Shown piece after piece: positions 63,938 through 64,000 of a stretch of DNA of 64,000 bases. The stretch spans positions 10,742,209-10,806,208 of the forward strand of contig CP092880.1 of assembly GCA_030710605.1 (NCBI GenBank). Direction: 5' to 3'. How positions within the stretch are numbered: the first letter of the stretch is position 1; each line of letters begins with the position of its first letter. This stretch comes from Cordylochernes scorpioides. Lineage: Eukaryota; Arthropoda; Arachnida; Pseudoscorpiones; Chernetidae. A program made the translations under genes and the position numbers. The notes under the pieces are model-generated. The model worked only from the letters and a program-made list of their open reading frames with translations, was not told where the DNA came from and searched no databases.

Positions 63938-64000
63938 TGACTAGATGTCAATAAACCATTTTTAATTGTCAACTGGAATAAGGCAACATTTTACCACAAC

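Overview
This is repeat-dense, AT-rich animal DNA, most likely from an arthropod. R1-like and other RNase H-bearing LINEs, Tc1/mariner, Tigger/pogo, Helitrons, Ty3/gypsy elements and a tRNA-derived SINE fill it. There is no bacterial-style gene organisation, and I found no convincing host gene. Almost every recognisable protein is a transposase or retroelement protein, and most are broken. A 100-base N gap (32102-32201) marks a scaffold join. I cannot name the species.

Layout. 1-2.6 kb: a Tc1-like transposon, running off the left edge, is inserted in the reverse transcriptase of a minus-strand Ty3/gypsy element just after its YIDD motif. The gypsy gag, primer-binding site and LTR promoter follow. 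2.6-12.6 kb: a satellite of about 140 copies of a 63-bp monomer lies directly upstream of that LTR promoter. It has old diverged monomers at its edges, a 5757-bp higher-order duplication and two copies of a 504-bp Helitron. 12.7-21.6 kb: a 373-bp repeat in tandem triplicate (R373, with copies all over the window), foldback elements, a Tigger with its DDE core deleted, a 128-bp minisatellite, SINEs and a broken tRNA-Gly. 21.7-26.9 kb: a nearly complete young Ty3/gypsy element with apparently identical 337-bp LTRs, a UUUAAAC frameshift site between gag and pol, and one frameshift in RT. 27-35.3 kb: short repeats, MITEs and SINEs, including a 42-nt motif with the full hammerhead-ribozyme core. 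35.3-35.7 kb: a solo LTR related to the gypsy element. 36.9-49.0 kb: a nest in which a Helitron (TC...CTAG) was split by a mariner-like element with about 400-bp inverted ends, itself filled by four LINE fragments. 49-55 kb: minisatellite, a near-perfect 104-bp palindrome, SINEs and a mariner relic. 55.1-60.3 kb: two 451-bp direct repeats (LTR-like) around 4.2 kb of mostly non-coding, G-poor DNA. 60.3-64 kb: MITEs and further inverted repeats.

The most unusual theme is a set of short dispersed repeats whose ends carry hammerhead-type sequences with a minimal helix III, as known from Penelope-like elements. They are often arranged head to head as inverted dimers, and no Penelope protein is present. 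Two copies (29582-29623 and 18130-18172) keep all conserved core bases. The second strong theme is the 63-bp satellite that may be an expanded LTR U3 repeat.
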